61,909 bases of DNA from Bacteroidota bacterium (GTDB lineage Bacteria; Bacteroidota; Rhodothermia; Rhodothermales; UBA10348): positions 1 through 61,909 of the forward strand of contig JACZYD010000004.1 of assembly GCA_022571255.1 (NCBI GenBank), written 5' to 3'. Below, piece by piece: positions 35,589-44,404 of the stretch (positions within the stretch are counted from its first letter, which is position 1; every line of letters begins with the position of its first letter). The notes beneath the pieces are model-generated. The model had not been told where the DNA came from and ran no database searches. It saw only the letters and a list, made by a program, of their open reading frames with translations. The position numbers and the translations under genes were made by a program.

Positions 35589-36143
35589 GTGAAGCAGATT
35601 GCCGTCTATTGCGCATCAAGTATTGATCTGGAAAAGAAATATCTGGATGTAGCACAGGAATTGGGAGAACTTCTTTCAGCGAACGGCCTCGCGATTGTAT
35701 TCGGTGGAGGGGACGTTGGTCTGATGGGGGTACTCGCCCGCGCGGTACACGCGGGAGGTGGACATGTCACGGGCGTGATCCCGGACAGACTGAATCAAAT
35801 TGATGGACGAGCCTATGCGCTTGCCGACGAACTCATCGTGACGGAATCCATGAGTGAGCGCAAATCAATTATCTGGCGCCGATCGGATGCCTTCATTGCA
35901 CTGGCCGGCGGAATAGGAACGCTGGAAGAATTTCTCGAAGTCATCACCCTGAAAAAACTCGGCTATCACAACAAACCTGTCGCTCTGGTCAACACAGACG
36001 GCCTGTTCAACCGGCTGCTGGAGCAGTTCGAGGAACTGGACCGTGCGAACTTCTCTTCGTATCACACCAGAAATCTCTTTGACGTGGTCTCAGTTCCGTC
36101 GGAAATCCGTTTCTTACCCGCATTTCAGGAATTTTTTAAATGA
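35589..36143 (+). CDS. LOG family protein (TIGR00730, cytokinin-riboside monophosphate phosphoribohydrolase-like)
   Basis: A Rossmann-type protein of about 184 aa of the LOG/YgdH group, which splits nucleoside 5'-monophosphates into base and ribose 5-phosphate. The motifs are VFGGGDVGLMG and, in place of PGGxGTxxE, LAGGIGTLEE with Ala for Pro; the catalytic Arg-Glu region MSERKSIIWRRSDAF is present. The long frame overlaps the previous gene; the GTG at 35589 starts at the conserved KQIAVYCASS. It overlaps the DinB gene by ATGA. Confidence 0.88.
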   Translation: MKQIAVYCASSIDLEKKYLDVAQELGELLSANGLAIVFGGGDVGLMGVLARAVHAGGGHVTGVIPDRLNQIDGRAYALADELIVTESMSERKSIIWRRSDAFIALAGGIGTLEEFLEVITLKKLGYHNKPVALVNTDGLFNRLLEQFEELDRANFSSYHTRNLFDVVSVPSEIRFLPAFQEFFK

Positions 36144-36667
36144 ACATCGAGCCTGTCTACGAATACGATCGGATTTCGAAATTCTACGGAGCAATGGACG
36201 AAATCCTCGGCTGGCCGGAGCAGCAGTTGCTTTCATCGGCACCGGACATTTCGAAGTGGTCGATTGCCCAGCAGATTGTACATATATGTATGTCCAATTC
36301 GGGTATGTGGCGCTCGATCGGCCGAATTCTCTCCGAAAAAGAACCTGCGGTTGCGTCGGCAACGACCCTGGACGTTGCAGTCGAGTTTCTGGAAAAAGGA
36401 GAATTCCCCCGAAACTCGATCCATGCTCCATCGGTGGTACAACCGGAACCGGACACAGGCTTCGACGAGATTCAGAAATGGAGCCGGGTGAGCCGAATGG
36501 CCTTTCAACGTATGGCCGACATTGCACCCGCTCTCCCGGAAAAATCGTACTACCTGCCCCATCCGATTCTCGGACATGCAGACGCAAGAACGTGGCTGCG
36601 TATGATTCGAATCCATGCCGAACATCACCTCGCGATTATCCGTGATATCGACGAGGCGGCGGCATGA
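36140..36667 (+). CDS. DinB-like putative metal-dependent protein
   Basis: A four-helix-bundle protein of 175 aa of the DinB/YfiT group, whose members include thiol-S-transferases and hydrolases. The three metal-binding histidines are visible in AQQIVHICMSN and RIHAEHHLAIIRDI. The reaction is unknown. It overlaps both neighbours by 4 bp (ATGA), forming a tight LOG-DinB-esterase set. Confidence 0.85.
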   Translation: MNIEPVYEYDRISKFYGAMDEILGWPEQQLLSSAPDISKWSIAQQIVHICMSNSGMWRSIGRILSEKEPAVASATTLDVAVEFLEKGEFPRNSIHAPSVVQPEPDTGFDEIQKWSRVSRMAFQRMADIAPALPEKSYYLPHPILGHADARTWLRMIRIHAEHHLAIIRDIDEAAA

Positions 36668-37353
36668 ATAACGGTCCGATAATATGCACAAGCCTCTGCG
36701 TTCAAAAAACCGCGTTGATCTGCACATCACAACCAATTGACCGCCCTGTAGATACCGTGTGGTTCATTCTTCACGGTTACGCGCAACGCGCCGAAGAATT
36801 CCTCGAATTGTTTCGGTCCGTTTTCGACGAAAACACCCTGTTCGTAGCACCCGAAGCCCTGTCGCGTTTTTACCGTCGAAATCACGACGGAAATATCGGG
36901 GCCTCATGGATGACCAGCGTCGAGCGTGATTCAGAGATCGAGGATTACGTGGCGTACCTGGATGCGGTGTATAATCACGTTACTGAAGGTCAACGCGGGC
37001 GTCCCGCGAGAGTCGGTATACTCGGATTTTCGCAGGGGTCATCCACGGCCACTCGCTGGATTTCGTCGGGCGCTGTTATTCCGGATCGCCTGGTTCTCTG
37101 GGGCGGAACGCCCGCTGCCGAACTGAGAAATCCCGAATTCCAGAAAAAACTGTCAAACTGCCGCGTCGACTGGGTTACGGGTACGAAGGATCGATTTACA
37201 CCGCCCTCTCAATTCGACGAGATATTGCCGCTGATGGATTCGACCACCAATCCCATCCTCGTGACGATTTTTGAAGGGAAACATGGACTCGATCCCGACA
37301 CGCTCGTCGATATTATCGGGCGCACACCAGTGGACAAGAAAAACGGGTCCTGA
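36664..37353 (+). CDS. Alpha/beta hydrolase, phospholipase/carboxylesterase family
   Basis: A 229-aa serine hydrolase with the nucleophile in GILGFSQGSSTA, the oxyanion-side LHGYAQRAEEF, the acid in TGTKDRFTPP and the histidine in FEGKHGLDPD. This matches the predicted esterase family (YpfH/EstB-like). It is cytoplasmic, with no signal peptide. The start overlaps the DinB stop, so it is part of the same transcript. The substrate is unknown. Confidence 0.88.
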   Translation: MNNGPIICTSLCVQKTALICTSQPIDRPVDTVWFILHGYAQRAEEFLELFRSVFDENTLFVAPEALSRFYRRNHDGNIGASWMTSVERDSEIEDYVAYLDAVYNHVTEGQRGRPARVGILGFSQGSSTATRWISSGAVIPDRLVLWGGTPAAELRNPEFQKKLSNCRVDWVTGTKDRFTPPSQFDEILPLMDSTTNPILVTIFEGKHGLDPDTLVDIIGRTPVDKKNGS

Positions 37354-37376
37354 AACGGCGCGCATGGTAATGGCGT

Positions 37377-37393
37377 GCGCTCAAACGGAGCGC
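37377..37393. terminator. Small GC-rich hairpin between convergent genes
   Basis: GCGCTC and GAGCGC separated by 5 nt lie between the esterase stop and the dctM stop. It could act in either direction, but there is no good T run on either side, so a role in termination is only possible. Confidence 0.3.
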
Positions 37394-37394
37394 T

Positions 37395-38711
37395 TCAAAA
37401 AGACCAGGTCACCAGCTCCGGGAAAATAATGATCAGCAACAGACCCACGATCTGGATACAGATGAAAGGAATGACCCCCCTGTAGATGGCCGATGTGGGA
37501 ATTTCGGGGGGAACTACGCTTCGCAGATAAAAAAGCGCGAACCCGAACGGAGGAGTGAGAAACGACATCTGCAGATTCATTCCTATCATCACCCCGAACC
37601 AGACGAGATCGATTCCGAGTTCGATTGCGGCCGGGACAATCAACGGAATGATGATGAAGGCGATCTCGAAAAAATCGATGAAGAACCCCAGGAAAAAAAT
37701 TGTGAGGTTTACTACAATCAGCAGTCCTATTACGCCGCCAGGAAGATTCGTGAGCAATCCCTGGATCCATAAATCACCGCTTAATCCCCTGAATACGAGT
37801 GCGAATGCCGTGGAACCTATAAGAAGCATCATGACCATCGATGTGAGACGCATCGTTTCATCCATCGTCTCTTTGAGAGCTTTCAGATCCAGACGCCTGT
37901 TCACGAGCGCAAGAACAATTGCTCCCAGCGCGCCGAGAGCACCCGCTTCCGTGGGCGTGGCGATTCCCGCGAATATGCTGCCAAGAACCAGCAGAATCAG
38001 TACGAGCGGCGGCATCATTACAAATAAGACCCGTCTGGCTAAAGCCATCCCAGAGATACCTCTGCTGGAAAGCGGTAAAGCCGGCGCCATATCCGGACGA
38101 AAAAAGGCGACCGCGCCGGCGTACAGTGCGAAAAGCACAGCGAGGGCTATCCCCGGTACCAGAGCACCGATAAAAAGGTCGCCCACGGAAATTCCCATCT
38201 GGTCGGCCAGCACAACGAGTACAACACTGGGTGGAATAATTTGACCCAGCGTACCGGAAGCCGCGATAATTCCCGTCGACAGTTCGTTGGAATATCCGTA
38301 CCGCATCATGACCGGCAGAGAGATCAGACCCATGGCAACCACCGACGCTCCGACCACACCTGTTGCCGCGGCGAGCAATGCTCCCACAAGAACCACAGCG
38401 ATAGCCAGCCCCCCGCGAACCGGTCCGAACAGTTGACCTACCGTGATCAGCAGATCTTCGGCCAAGCGAGACTTCGCCAGCATCGTCCCCATGAAAATGA
38501 AAAACGGAATGGCGAGAAGCACCATGTTCGCCATGATTCCAAATGTTCGGTCCGGCATGGCGAGCATGAAGGACCAGTCAAAAATTCCTGCTCCGACACC
38601 GATGAACATAAACAGAATAGCGGTTCCGGCAAGAGCGAAGGCGACGGGGAAACCCGTGAATATCATGATCAGGGCGGCCGCAAACATGAGAGGCCCGAGG
38701 TATTCTTCCAT
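37395..38711 (-). CDS. dctM: TRAP transporter large permease (DctM)
   Basis: A 438-aa membrane protein with about 12 hydrophobic segments, the ion-coupled translocation subunit of a tripartite organic-acid transporter. Family segments include GFPVAFALAGTA, VGALLAAATGVVGASVVAMG, GIIAASGTLGQIIPPSVVLV and the C-terminal FLTPPFGFALFYLRSVVP. It overlaps the DctQ stop by one base (TGATG). It probably works with the solute-binding protein at 34400. Confidence 0.95.
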   Translation of the reverse strand: MEEYLGPLMFAAALIMIFTGFPVAFALAGTAILFMFIGVGAGIFDWSFMLAMPDRTFGIMANMVLLAIPFFIFMGTMLAKSRLAEDLLITVGQLFGPVRGGLAIAVVLVGALLAAATGVVGASVVAMGLISLPVMMRYGYSNELSTGIIAASGTLGQIIPPSVVLVVLADQMGISVGDLFIGALVPGIALAVLFALYAGAVAFFRPDMAPALPLSSRGISGMALARRVLFVMMPPLVLILLVLGSIFAGIATPTEAGALGALGAIVLALVNRRLDLKALKETMDETMRLTSMVMMLLIGSTAFALVFRGLSGDLWIQGLLTNLPGGVIGLLIVVNLTIFFLGFFIDFFEIAFIIIPLIVPAAIELGIDLVWFGVMIGMNLQMSFLTPPFGFALFYLRSVVPPEIPTSAIYRGVIPFICIQIVGLLLIIIFPELVTWSF

Positions 38712-39310
38712 CAGGATTGCTCCCCGCTGCCGTTGTGGATCTTGTTGGACACCTTGCCCGAATCCTCGCCAGAGCCCGCCACAGACTCTGCGTCATACCC
38801 CAGAAGAATCGCAGCCTGTCTGATTCCCATGGAAATACCCTGAACCAGCAGCAAAACGAAGGCCACGGGCACGACCGTTTTAATCGGATATCGGGGCAAT
38901 CCGCCAGGATCCGGAGAAACCTCCAGAACCGACCAGGTATGTTGAATCGCAGGCCAGGACGTCCACAACATGAGGATGCAGAACGGGATCAGAAACAGAA
39001 TCACGCCCGCCAGATTTATCATAGCCTGACCCCTTGGCCCCAGTCGCGAAAAGAGGACATCGACACGAACATGAGCATCATGTTTAAGCGTATACGCAGC
39101 CCCCAGCAAAAACAGGATCGAGAAGAAGTACCACTGAAGTTCGAGCCAAGTATTGGAACTGAGGCCCCATCCGGTGTAGCGATCCAGATATCGGAATATC
39201 GCGTTCAACGCACCGAGCAAAACCATGCCGAGCGTCAACCAGTAAAGACTCTTCCCGATCCTCTCGTTAAAACGGTCAATGGCATTCGCCAGACGGAGTA
39301 GTCTGTGCAT
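38711..39310 (-). CDS. dctQ: TRAP transporter small permease (DctQ)
   Basis: A 199-aa four-helix membrane protein. It has the family segments LGALNAIFRYLDRYTGWGLS and TWLELQWYFFSILFLLGAAYTLKHDAHVRVD (region 39070-39160), followed by DVLFSRLGPRGQ. It starts at an ATG directly at the edge of the 7-bp repeat tract and shows no clear ribosome site. The C-terminal tail is polar and extended. Confidence 0.93.
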   Translation of the reverse strand: MHRLLRLANAIDRFNERIGKSLYWLTLGMVLLGALNAIFRYLDRYTGWGLSSNTWLELQWYFFSILFLLGAAYTLKHDAHVRVDVLFSRLGPRGQAMINLAGVILFLIPFCILMLWTSWPAIQHTWSVLEVSPDPGGLPRYPIKTVVPVAFVLLLVQGISMGIRQAAILLGYDAESVAGSGEDSGKVSNKIHNGSGEQS

Positions 39311-39317
39311 CGTGATT

Positions 39318-39437
39318 CGCTGGATCGTGGTTCAGTGGTTTGTGGTTCGGTGCATCGTGGTTCGGTGGTTCGGTGGATCGTGGTTCGTGGATCGTGGTTC
39401 GTGGTTCGTGGTTCGTGGTTCGTGGTTCGTGGATCGG
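39318..39437. repeat. 7-bp-type tandem repeat upstream of dctQ
   Basis: A tract built from GTGGTTC and GTGGATCG units, irregular near dctQ and regular (five GTGGTTC in a row) further out. It fills most of the 156-bp gap between the rarA stop and the dctQ start, so it forms the dctQ leader. A plus-strand frame through it continues into the rarA antisense and is not a gene. Confidence 0.9.
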
Positions 39438-39466
39438 TGAGCCGCCTTCAGGTGCGTCGATTATTC

Positions 39467-40846
39467 TTAGTCGTCTCTATCATCCTCGGCTGCGTATCTG
39501 AGCACACGTTTTTTGATACTGTCTTTTTCATCCCGATTCTGAAAGTATTTCAGTCGTTCAGCGATCTGTTTCTCAAAACCCTGACCGGAAGGCTCATAAA
39601 AATAAATGCCCTGCATGTTTTCCGGAAGATATTGCTGTGGGACATAATGCGCCCGATAAGCATGCGGATATTGATAATCCTTGCCGTGCCCGAGTCCTTT
39701 TGCATCCCGCGAGGCATCTTTGAGATGATTGGGGACCACCTCCGACTGTTCATTTTCTACGTATCGAAGGGCGTCAAAAAACGTACTGGTCGAATTGCTT
39801 TTCGGCGCCGTGGCCAGATACAGGCAGCACTCCGACAGGATGAAACGCCCCTCCGGCATGCCCACATAATCGAATGCGTACGACGCCGAAACTGCCATTT
39901 GAAGGGCTTGCGGATCCGCCAGTCCGATATCTTCGGCGGCAAATATCAACATTCGGCGGAAAATGAAACGAGGATCTTCGCCCGCATATACCATCCGGGC
40001 CATCCAGTACAGGGCTGCATCGGGATCCGATCCACGGAGACTTTTGATAAAAGCGCTGATCGTGTCATAGTGTGCGTCTCCTTCGCGGTCGTACAGGACG
40101 GCACGCCGCTGGATACTTTCTTCGGCGACTTCCAACGTAATATGCCGCACGCCACTTGAATCTTCAAGAGTCGTCTCGACAGCCAGTTCCAGGGCATTCA
40201 GAAGCGATCGCGCGTCACCATTCGAAGTATGGATGAGATGATCAAGGGCCCCGTCCTCCATTTCAATTTCCAGCTTGCCGTAACCCCTTTCCTCGTTGCC
40301 AAGCGCCTGTTCGGCGATGCGTGCCAAGGCGGCCTGGTCCAGCGACTGAAGCTCAAAAACGCGAGAACGACTGACGAGCGCCTTGATCACTTCGAAATAC
40401 GGATTCTCTGTGGTCGCTCCGATCAGTGTCACGGTGCCATTTTCGACATGCGGAAGAAGGGCGTCCTGCTGTGCCTTATTGAACCGGTGCACCTCATCGA
40501 CGAAAAGAATCGTTCGCTGTGTATGATGACGCAACCTTTCGGTTGCCTCGGAAATGGCCGCCCGGATATCTTTCACGCCGGACAGAACAGCATTCAGCGT
40601 GACGAAATTTGCCTTCGTCGTATTGGCAATAATCCGAGCCAGCGTAGTTTTGCCCGTCCCCGGGGGACCAAAGAGCAAAATAGAAGAGAGCTGATCCGCC
40701 TCGATAGCACGTCTCAACAGCCGCGCGGGGCCCAGAATGTGCTCCTGCCCGACGAATTCGTCGAGTGTACGGGGTCGCATCCGATCCGCAAGAGGTGCCC
40801 GCTCGGATCGATAACGCGCAGCGTTGGCATCGAAGAGATCACTCAT
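39467..40846 (-). CDS. rarA: Replication-associated recombination protein A (AAA ATPase)
   Basis: RarA/MgsA is a clamp-loader-like AAA+ protein acting at stalled forks, often with SSB. Length 459 aa. It shows [19 protein letters not shown], Walker [18 protein letters not shown], Walker [21 protein letters not shown], sensor 1 [14 protein letters not shown] and the C-terminal tetramerisation region ([38 protein letters not shown]). It overlaps the upstream glycosylase-family gene by ATGA, giving a DNA-maintenance pair. Confidence 0.95.
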   Translation of the reverse strand: MSDLFDANAARYRSERAPLADRMRPRTLDEFVGQEHILGPARLLRRAIEADQLSSILLFGPPGTGKTTLARIIANTTKANFVTLNAVLSGVKDIRAAISEATERLRHHTQRTILFVDEVHRFNKAQQDALLPHVENGTVTLIGATTENPYFEVIKALVSRSRVFELQSLDQAALARIAEQALGNEERGYGKLEIEMEDGALDHLIHTSNGDARSLLNALELAVETTLEDSSGVRHITLEVAEESIQRRAVLYDREGDAHYDTISAFIKSLRGSDPDAALYWMARMVYAGEDPRFIFRRMLIFAAEDIGLADPQALQMAVSASYAFDYVGMPEGRFILSECCLYLATAPKSNSTSTFFDALRYVENEQSEVVPNHLKDASRDAKGLGHGKDYQYPHAYRAHYVPQQYLPENMQGIYFYEPSGQGFEKQIAERLKYFQNRDEKDSIKKRVLRYAAEDDRDD

Positions 40847-41532
40847 AATCCGTCTGTCTCCATAGTGGTCTGACGTACAACAGGTTGCAGGCCTAACTCT
40901 TCTACAACGCGCAGCACCGCTGCTTCAAACATTTTTGCCCCTCCCTGAGACGGATGCCTTACGTACTCGGCCTCAACACCAATACGCCCGATGGCATTCT
41001 CGGCTTTACGACCAACCGCCAGGATTTTTCGCGGCATCGCCCATGAAACAACAGCCTCAAGAACCGGCAAAAAAAGATTGATCTCCGATTGTCTTGGTGT
41101 TCGAATTGAGTCAAGCTTTCCCGGATGATACGGATGCATGGGTACTGTATTCCAGGTAAAGAGTTGGCCGTAATACGGCGCAAGAATTCGCCAGTATATC
41201 GAAGCGCTGTACTCGGAAAATGGCTCATCCCGACGAGTCGACTGCCGGCCCTTGGCTGGAAAGTCCGCGTCCAACAGTTGAGCTTCGCTCGTAATAGGAA
41301 TGCCCGAGAAACGGCAACCCCACGGTCCCGGCGCCTCTGCCACCAGCAAAATTTCAATTTCACCCGAATGATCGTCTATGTATCTCTTCAAATTGTCCAC
41401 GCGAATGGAGGTCGCATCCGGCAGATCCCACTCCGGATGCGTATCTGAATACGGATTGAATAAACCGGGCAAGGACTCATGATTGACTACCAGATCCTCA
41501 ATGGTTTGCCAGATATTCACGGTTTTCAGCAC
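40843..41532 (-). CDS. Uracil-DNA glycosylase superfamily protein
   Basis: A 229-aa protein of the UDG fold. The first active-site motif is LLVAEAPGPWGCRFSGIP, the WNTVPMHPYHPG segment follows, and the last motif is YVRHPSQGGAKMF with the catalytic-loop His. It may remove deaminated bases or be a diverged member with another role; the usual GQDPYH motif is not present. The start is a GTG. Coupled to rarA, which supports a repair role. Confidence 0.85.
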   Translation of the reverse strand: MLKTVNIWQTIEDLVVNHESLPGLFNPYSDTHPEWDLPDATSIRVDNLKRYIDDHSGEIEILLVAEAPGPWGCRFSGIPITSEAQLLDADFPAKGRQSTRRDEPFSEYSASIYWRILAPYYGQLFTWNTVPMHPYHPGKLDSIRTPRQSEINLFLPVLEAVVSWAMPRKILAVGRKAENAIGRIGVEAEYVRHPSQGGAKMFEAAVLRVVEELGLQPVVRQTTMETDGL

Positions 41533-41608
41533 AAATTCATCTGTTTAGGCAAAATCTTTATCCTTCGATTACCGTTAAAGGTAGACCGTACGCGACAACG
41601 AATCATAT

Positions 41609-42883
41609 ATGAAGACTGCAAAACTGACGCTCGACGATTGGGAAGTAGAGCTTCCGGTCACCATAGGCTCCGAAGGTGAAGTAGGCATCGGAATCCATAA
41701 ACTTCGTGCCGAAACAAAAGCCATTACTCTCGATTCCGGGTATGGTAATACAGGGTCCTGCGAGAGCAGTATAACGTTTATCGACGGGGAAAAAGGAATA
41801 CTCCGATACCGCGGGTATTCTATTGAAGACCTTGCCGAGAAAGCCACTTTTCTCGAAGTAGCGTTTCTTCTGATTTTCAGCAAACTCCCTTCTTCGGCGC
41901 AGATCGAGGCCTTCAACCTGGAGCTGACCAGACACAGTCTGCTCCATGAGGACATGAAAAAATTCTTCGAGGGGTATCCACCAGCGGCCCCTCCGATGAG
42001 TGTACTCTCGACCATCGTCGCATCACTTTCCGCGTATTACGCCCCGGGCGAAGACGAAGCGGGAATTCAACTCAATATCATCCGGCTCCTGGCAAAGTTG
42101 AAAACGGTTGCTGCTTTTTCGTACAAGAAGTCCATCGGACAGCCGTATATCTATCCGCGGAATGATCTGGGGTTTTCGGCAGACTTCCTGCACATGATGT
42201 TTGCCGTGCCGTCGGAGGAGTATGTCGTCTCTCCGCTGGTAGAGCGGACCCTGGACATGTTACTCATTTTACATGCGGACCACGAGCAGAACTGCAGTAC
42301 ATCTACGGTCCGAATGGTTGGAAGCAGCGACGCGAACCTGTTTGCCTCCATCTCGGCCGGCATCAGCGCCCTGAGCGGACCACTCCACGGCGGAGCCAAT
42401 ACAGCGGTTATCAAGATGCTCAAATTGATTCGAGACGACGGAGGAAATGTTCGCAAATACGTGGAGATGGCGCAGGATAAAAGTTCAAACTTCCGACTGA
42501 TGGGTTTCGGGCATCGTGTCTATAAAAACTTCGATCCCCGCGCTCGTGTTATTAAAGGAATTACGGACAGCGTACTGGAGGAACTTGGCGTAAGCGATCC
42601 GCTGCTGGAAATTGCCCTCGAACTGGAGAGCATCGCTCTGAAAGAAGACTATTTTGTGGAACGGAAATTATACCCCAACGTCGATTTCTACAGCGGCATT
42701 TTATACCGCGCCATGGGAATCCCGACGAATATGTTTACGGTAATGTTTTCGATAGGGCGTCTTCCCGGCTGGATTGCGCAGTGGCGTGAAATGAAGAACG
42801 ATCCCCACAAGCGAATTAATCGTCCGCGGCAGATCTACACAGGCCCGACTCAGCAAGACTGGGTTTCGATCGAGAACCGGTAG
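41609..42883 (+). CDS. gltA: Citrate synthase
   Basis: Condenses oxaloacetate and acetyl-CoA to citrate. The 424-aa protein is type II-like: GILRYRGYSIEDLAEKATF, the LILHADHEQNCSTSTVR region with a catalytic His, SGPLHGGANTAVIKM with the second His, FGHRVYKNFDPRARVIK and PNVDFYSGILYRAMGIPTNMF with the catalytic Asp. It stands alone with its own promoter gap of about 75 bp, divergent from the UDG-family gene. Confidence 0.97.
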   Translation: MKTAKLTLDDWEVELPVTIGSEGEVGIGIHKLRAETKAITLDSGYGNTGSCESSITFIDGEKGILRYRGYSIEDLAEKATFLEVAFLLIFSKLPSSAQIEAFNLELTRHSLLHEDMKKFFEGYPPAAPPMSVLSTIVASLSAYYAPGEDEAGIQLNIIRLLAKLKTVAAFSYKKSIGQPYIYPRNDLGFSADFLHMMFAVPSEEYVVSPLVERTLDMLLILHADHEQNCSTSTVRMVGSSDANLFASISAGISALSGPLHGGANTAVIKMLKLIRDDGGNVRKYVEMAQDKSSNFRLMGFGHRVYKNFDPRARVIKGITDSVLEELGVSDPLLEIALELESIALKEDYFVERKLYPNVDFYSGILYRAMGIPTNMFTVMFSIGRLPGWIAQWREMKNDPHKRINRPRQIYTGPTQQDWVSIENR

Positions 42884-42889
42884 GACACG

Positions 42890-42922
42890 AAGGCTCTGCA
42901 GAAAGAAAGGGAGCCTTATTTA
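42890..42922 (+). terminator. gltA: Probable gltA terminator
   Basis: Stem AAGGCTC (42890-42896) with GAGCCTT (42911-42917), a 14-nt loop, then ATTTA. It starts 6 bp after the gltA stop. The T run is weak, so efficiency is uncertain. Confidence 0.5.
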
Positions 42923-42939
42923 CGGTGTCCTGAGTTTAT

Positions 42940-42979
42940 TCCGTGCATCCGTGCTTCCGTGCATCCGGGCATCCGGGCA
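42940..42979. repeat. 8-bp tandem repeat between convergent genes
   Basis: Five direct 8-bp units, TCCGTGCA-type changing to TCCGGGCA, between the gltA terminator and the stop of the cupin gene. It is another member of the short arrays found at gene ends in this window. Confidence 0.85.
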
Positions 42980-42989
42980 TGATGTTCCG

Positions 42990-44168
42990 TCAGAGGCGAA
43001 AAGCGCCCGACGAGTACAGCACATGGACCAGTTCCGCTGCGACATCGTATTCAGCGGTGCCCGCCTCGGGCATATCGGCCGCATCAATACCACGCGAGCG
43101 AGTCAGTTTGTTGAGAAAAGATTCAAGATCTGACGGCACATCCATTGACTCCCCGTTTACGAACAGTACAAGCTGCCCGCTGCCCAGCCGGTCATACACA
43201 ATCCGGGACGTAGTGACGGGTCGAAGTCGACCGCCGGTATGCATGATGTGGAGTAGATTTTTGCGAGTCATCAGAGAAACGGTATCATCATCGTCTGACT
43301 CAAAACCCGGACCGATCGTCAGGTATTCTCCCAGCCACCGATCAAAAAGATCACCGCTCGCGAGGGCATCCTTCAAAGCTGAGTCGGCGAACTCCTTGAT
43401 TTGACTACCCACAGCACCGGGGTTGTCGGCAACAGGTCGACCCGGGTCCGAGAAAAATCGTTCTTCGTCCAAATTCGTCAATACGTGTTCCAGGAAGGCC
43501 GTGACAAGGCCCTGTTCGGAAGGCGCCCGGCATCCGATGGAAAATGTCATACAGTGTTCGAGCGCAATACCCAGATGAGCAATCCGTGGTGGAAGGTATA
43601 ACATATCACCGGGCTCCAGGACCCACTCTTCGTCGGCCTCAAATCCGGCAAGAATCCTCACATCCAGGTCGGGCACCAGGTTTTCTTCCTTTACCGGCGA
43701 TGTATTGATCTGCCACCGACGTCGCCCGTGTGCCTGCAATAAAAACACATCATAATTGTCGATATGAGCTCCGACTCCTCCCTCGCCCGGTGCGTAGGAG
43801 ATCATTATATCGTCCAGACGCCAGTTGGGAAGAAAATCCACGGCTTCCAGCATGCGTCCGACCTCCGGATTCAGAAAATCCACATGTTGAACGAGCAAAG
43901 TCCAGTGAGAATCCGGTAAATCCTGAAAATCCTCGATCTCGAATGGACCGAAGCGCGCTTCCCAGGGATAATCCCCTCCTCGTTCCAGGACCAGCCGGCT
44001 CTCCGCGTCGTCCCGGCAGGACAATTGTTTGAGATCGGTCGGCAGCAGGGGCGTGATGAAATTCGGCCACGCGTTCCTGACTAAAAGTGGTTTCGTCTGC
44101 CAGTAATCAGCCAGAAACTCTTCGTTGGATATCGCGCCGAACAGGGAGGAAGGAATATCGAGTGCCAT
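42990..44168 (-). CDS. Cupin/JmjC-type 2-oxoglutarate oxygenase, ribosomal oxygenase-like
   Basis: A 392-aa protein related to YcfD/RoxA, which hydroxylates an arginine of ribosomal protein L16. The iron site is AHIDNYDVF (HxD) with the distal His in PRIAHLGIALEH; the GGVGAHIDNYDVFLLQAHG and GRRRWQI segments are typical, as are the N-terminal FLADYWQTKPLLVRNAW and the C-terminal winged-helix region. The substrate is inferred from the family. It converges with gltA. Confidence 0.9.
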   Translation of the reverse strand: MALDIPSSLFGAISNEEFLADYWQTKPLLVRNAWPNFITPLLPTDLKQLSCRDDAESRLVLERGGDYPWEARFGPFEIEDFQDLPDSHWTLLVQHVDFLNPEVGRMLEAVDFLPNWRLDDIMISYAPGEGGVGAHIDNYDVFLLQAHGRRRWQINTSPVKEENLVPDLDVRILAGFEADEEWVLEPGDMLYLPPRIAHLGIALEHCMTFSIGCRAPSEQGLVTAFLEHVLTNLDEERFFSDPGRPVADNPGAVGSQIKEFADSALKDALASGDLFDRWLGEYLTIGPGFESDDDDTVSLMTRKNLLHIMHTGGRLRPVTTSRIVYDRLGSGQLVLFVNGESMDVPSDLESFLNKLTRSRGIDAADMPEAGTAEYDVAAELVHVLYSSGAFRL

Positions 44169-44196
44169 CAGATCGTAACGGGAGGACTATCGTGAA

Positions 44197-44388
44197 TCAT
44201 AACAGACGCCGAAGAATGTAGAGGAGCGGCAAAATCATCAAGAACGCCATGACCCAGGCCATCCAGCGTCGCGGCGCCGACTCCACAGGAAACTCATACC
44301 CGCAATACGGACATGATTCCTGTCCTGATTCAGATTCCAGCGCACAGGCCGGACATTCGATCGGTTTCAGACGAGCGATTGGCTTCAT
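44197..44388 (-). CDS. Small zinc-ribbon membrane protein
   Basis: A 63-aa protein with two Cys pairs (CPAC and CPYCGYE) forming a zinc ribbon, then one C-terminal membrane helix (WMAWVMAFLMILPLLYILRR). Such tiny proteins are common and mostly uncharacterised. It lies 28 bp upstream of the cupin gene on the same strand. Confidence 0.75.
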   Translation of the reverse strand: MKPIARLKPIECPACALESESGQESCPYCGYEFPVESAPRRWMAWVMAFLMILPLLYILRRLL

Positions 44389-44404
44389 ACGAATCGGGGC
44401 ATGT

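Noticed and set aside
39305-40159. 284-aa plus-strand ORF beginning in the GTGGTTC tract
   Set aside because: It runs antisense through rarA, whose motifs are complete, and its start consists only of repeat translation.
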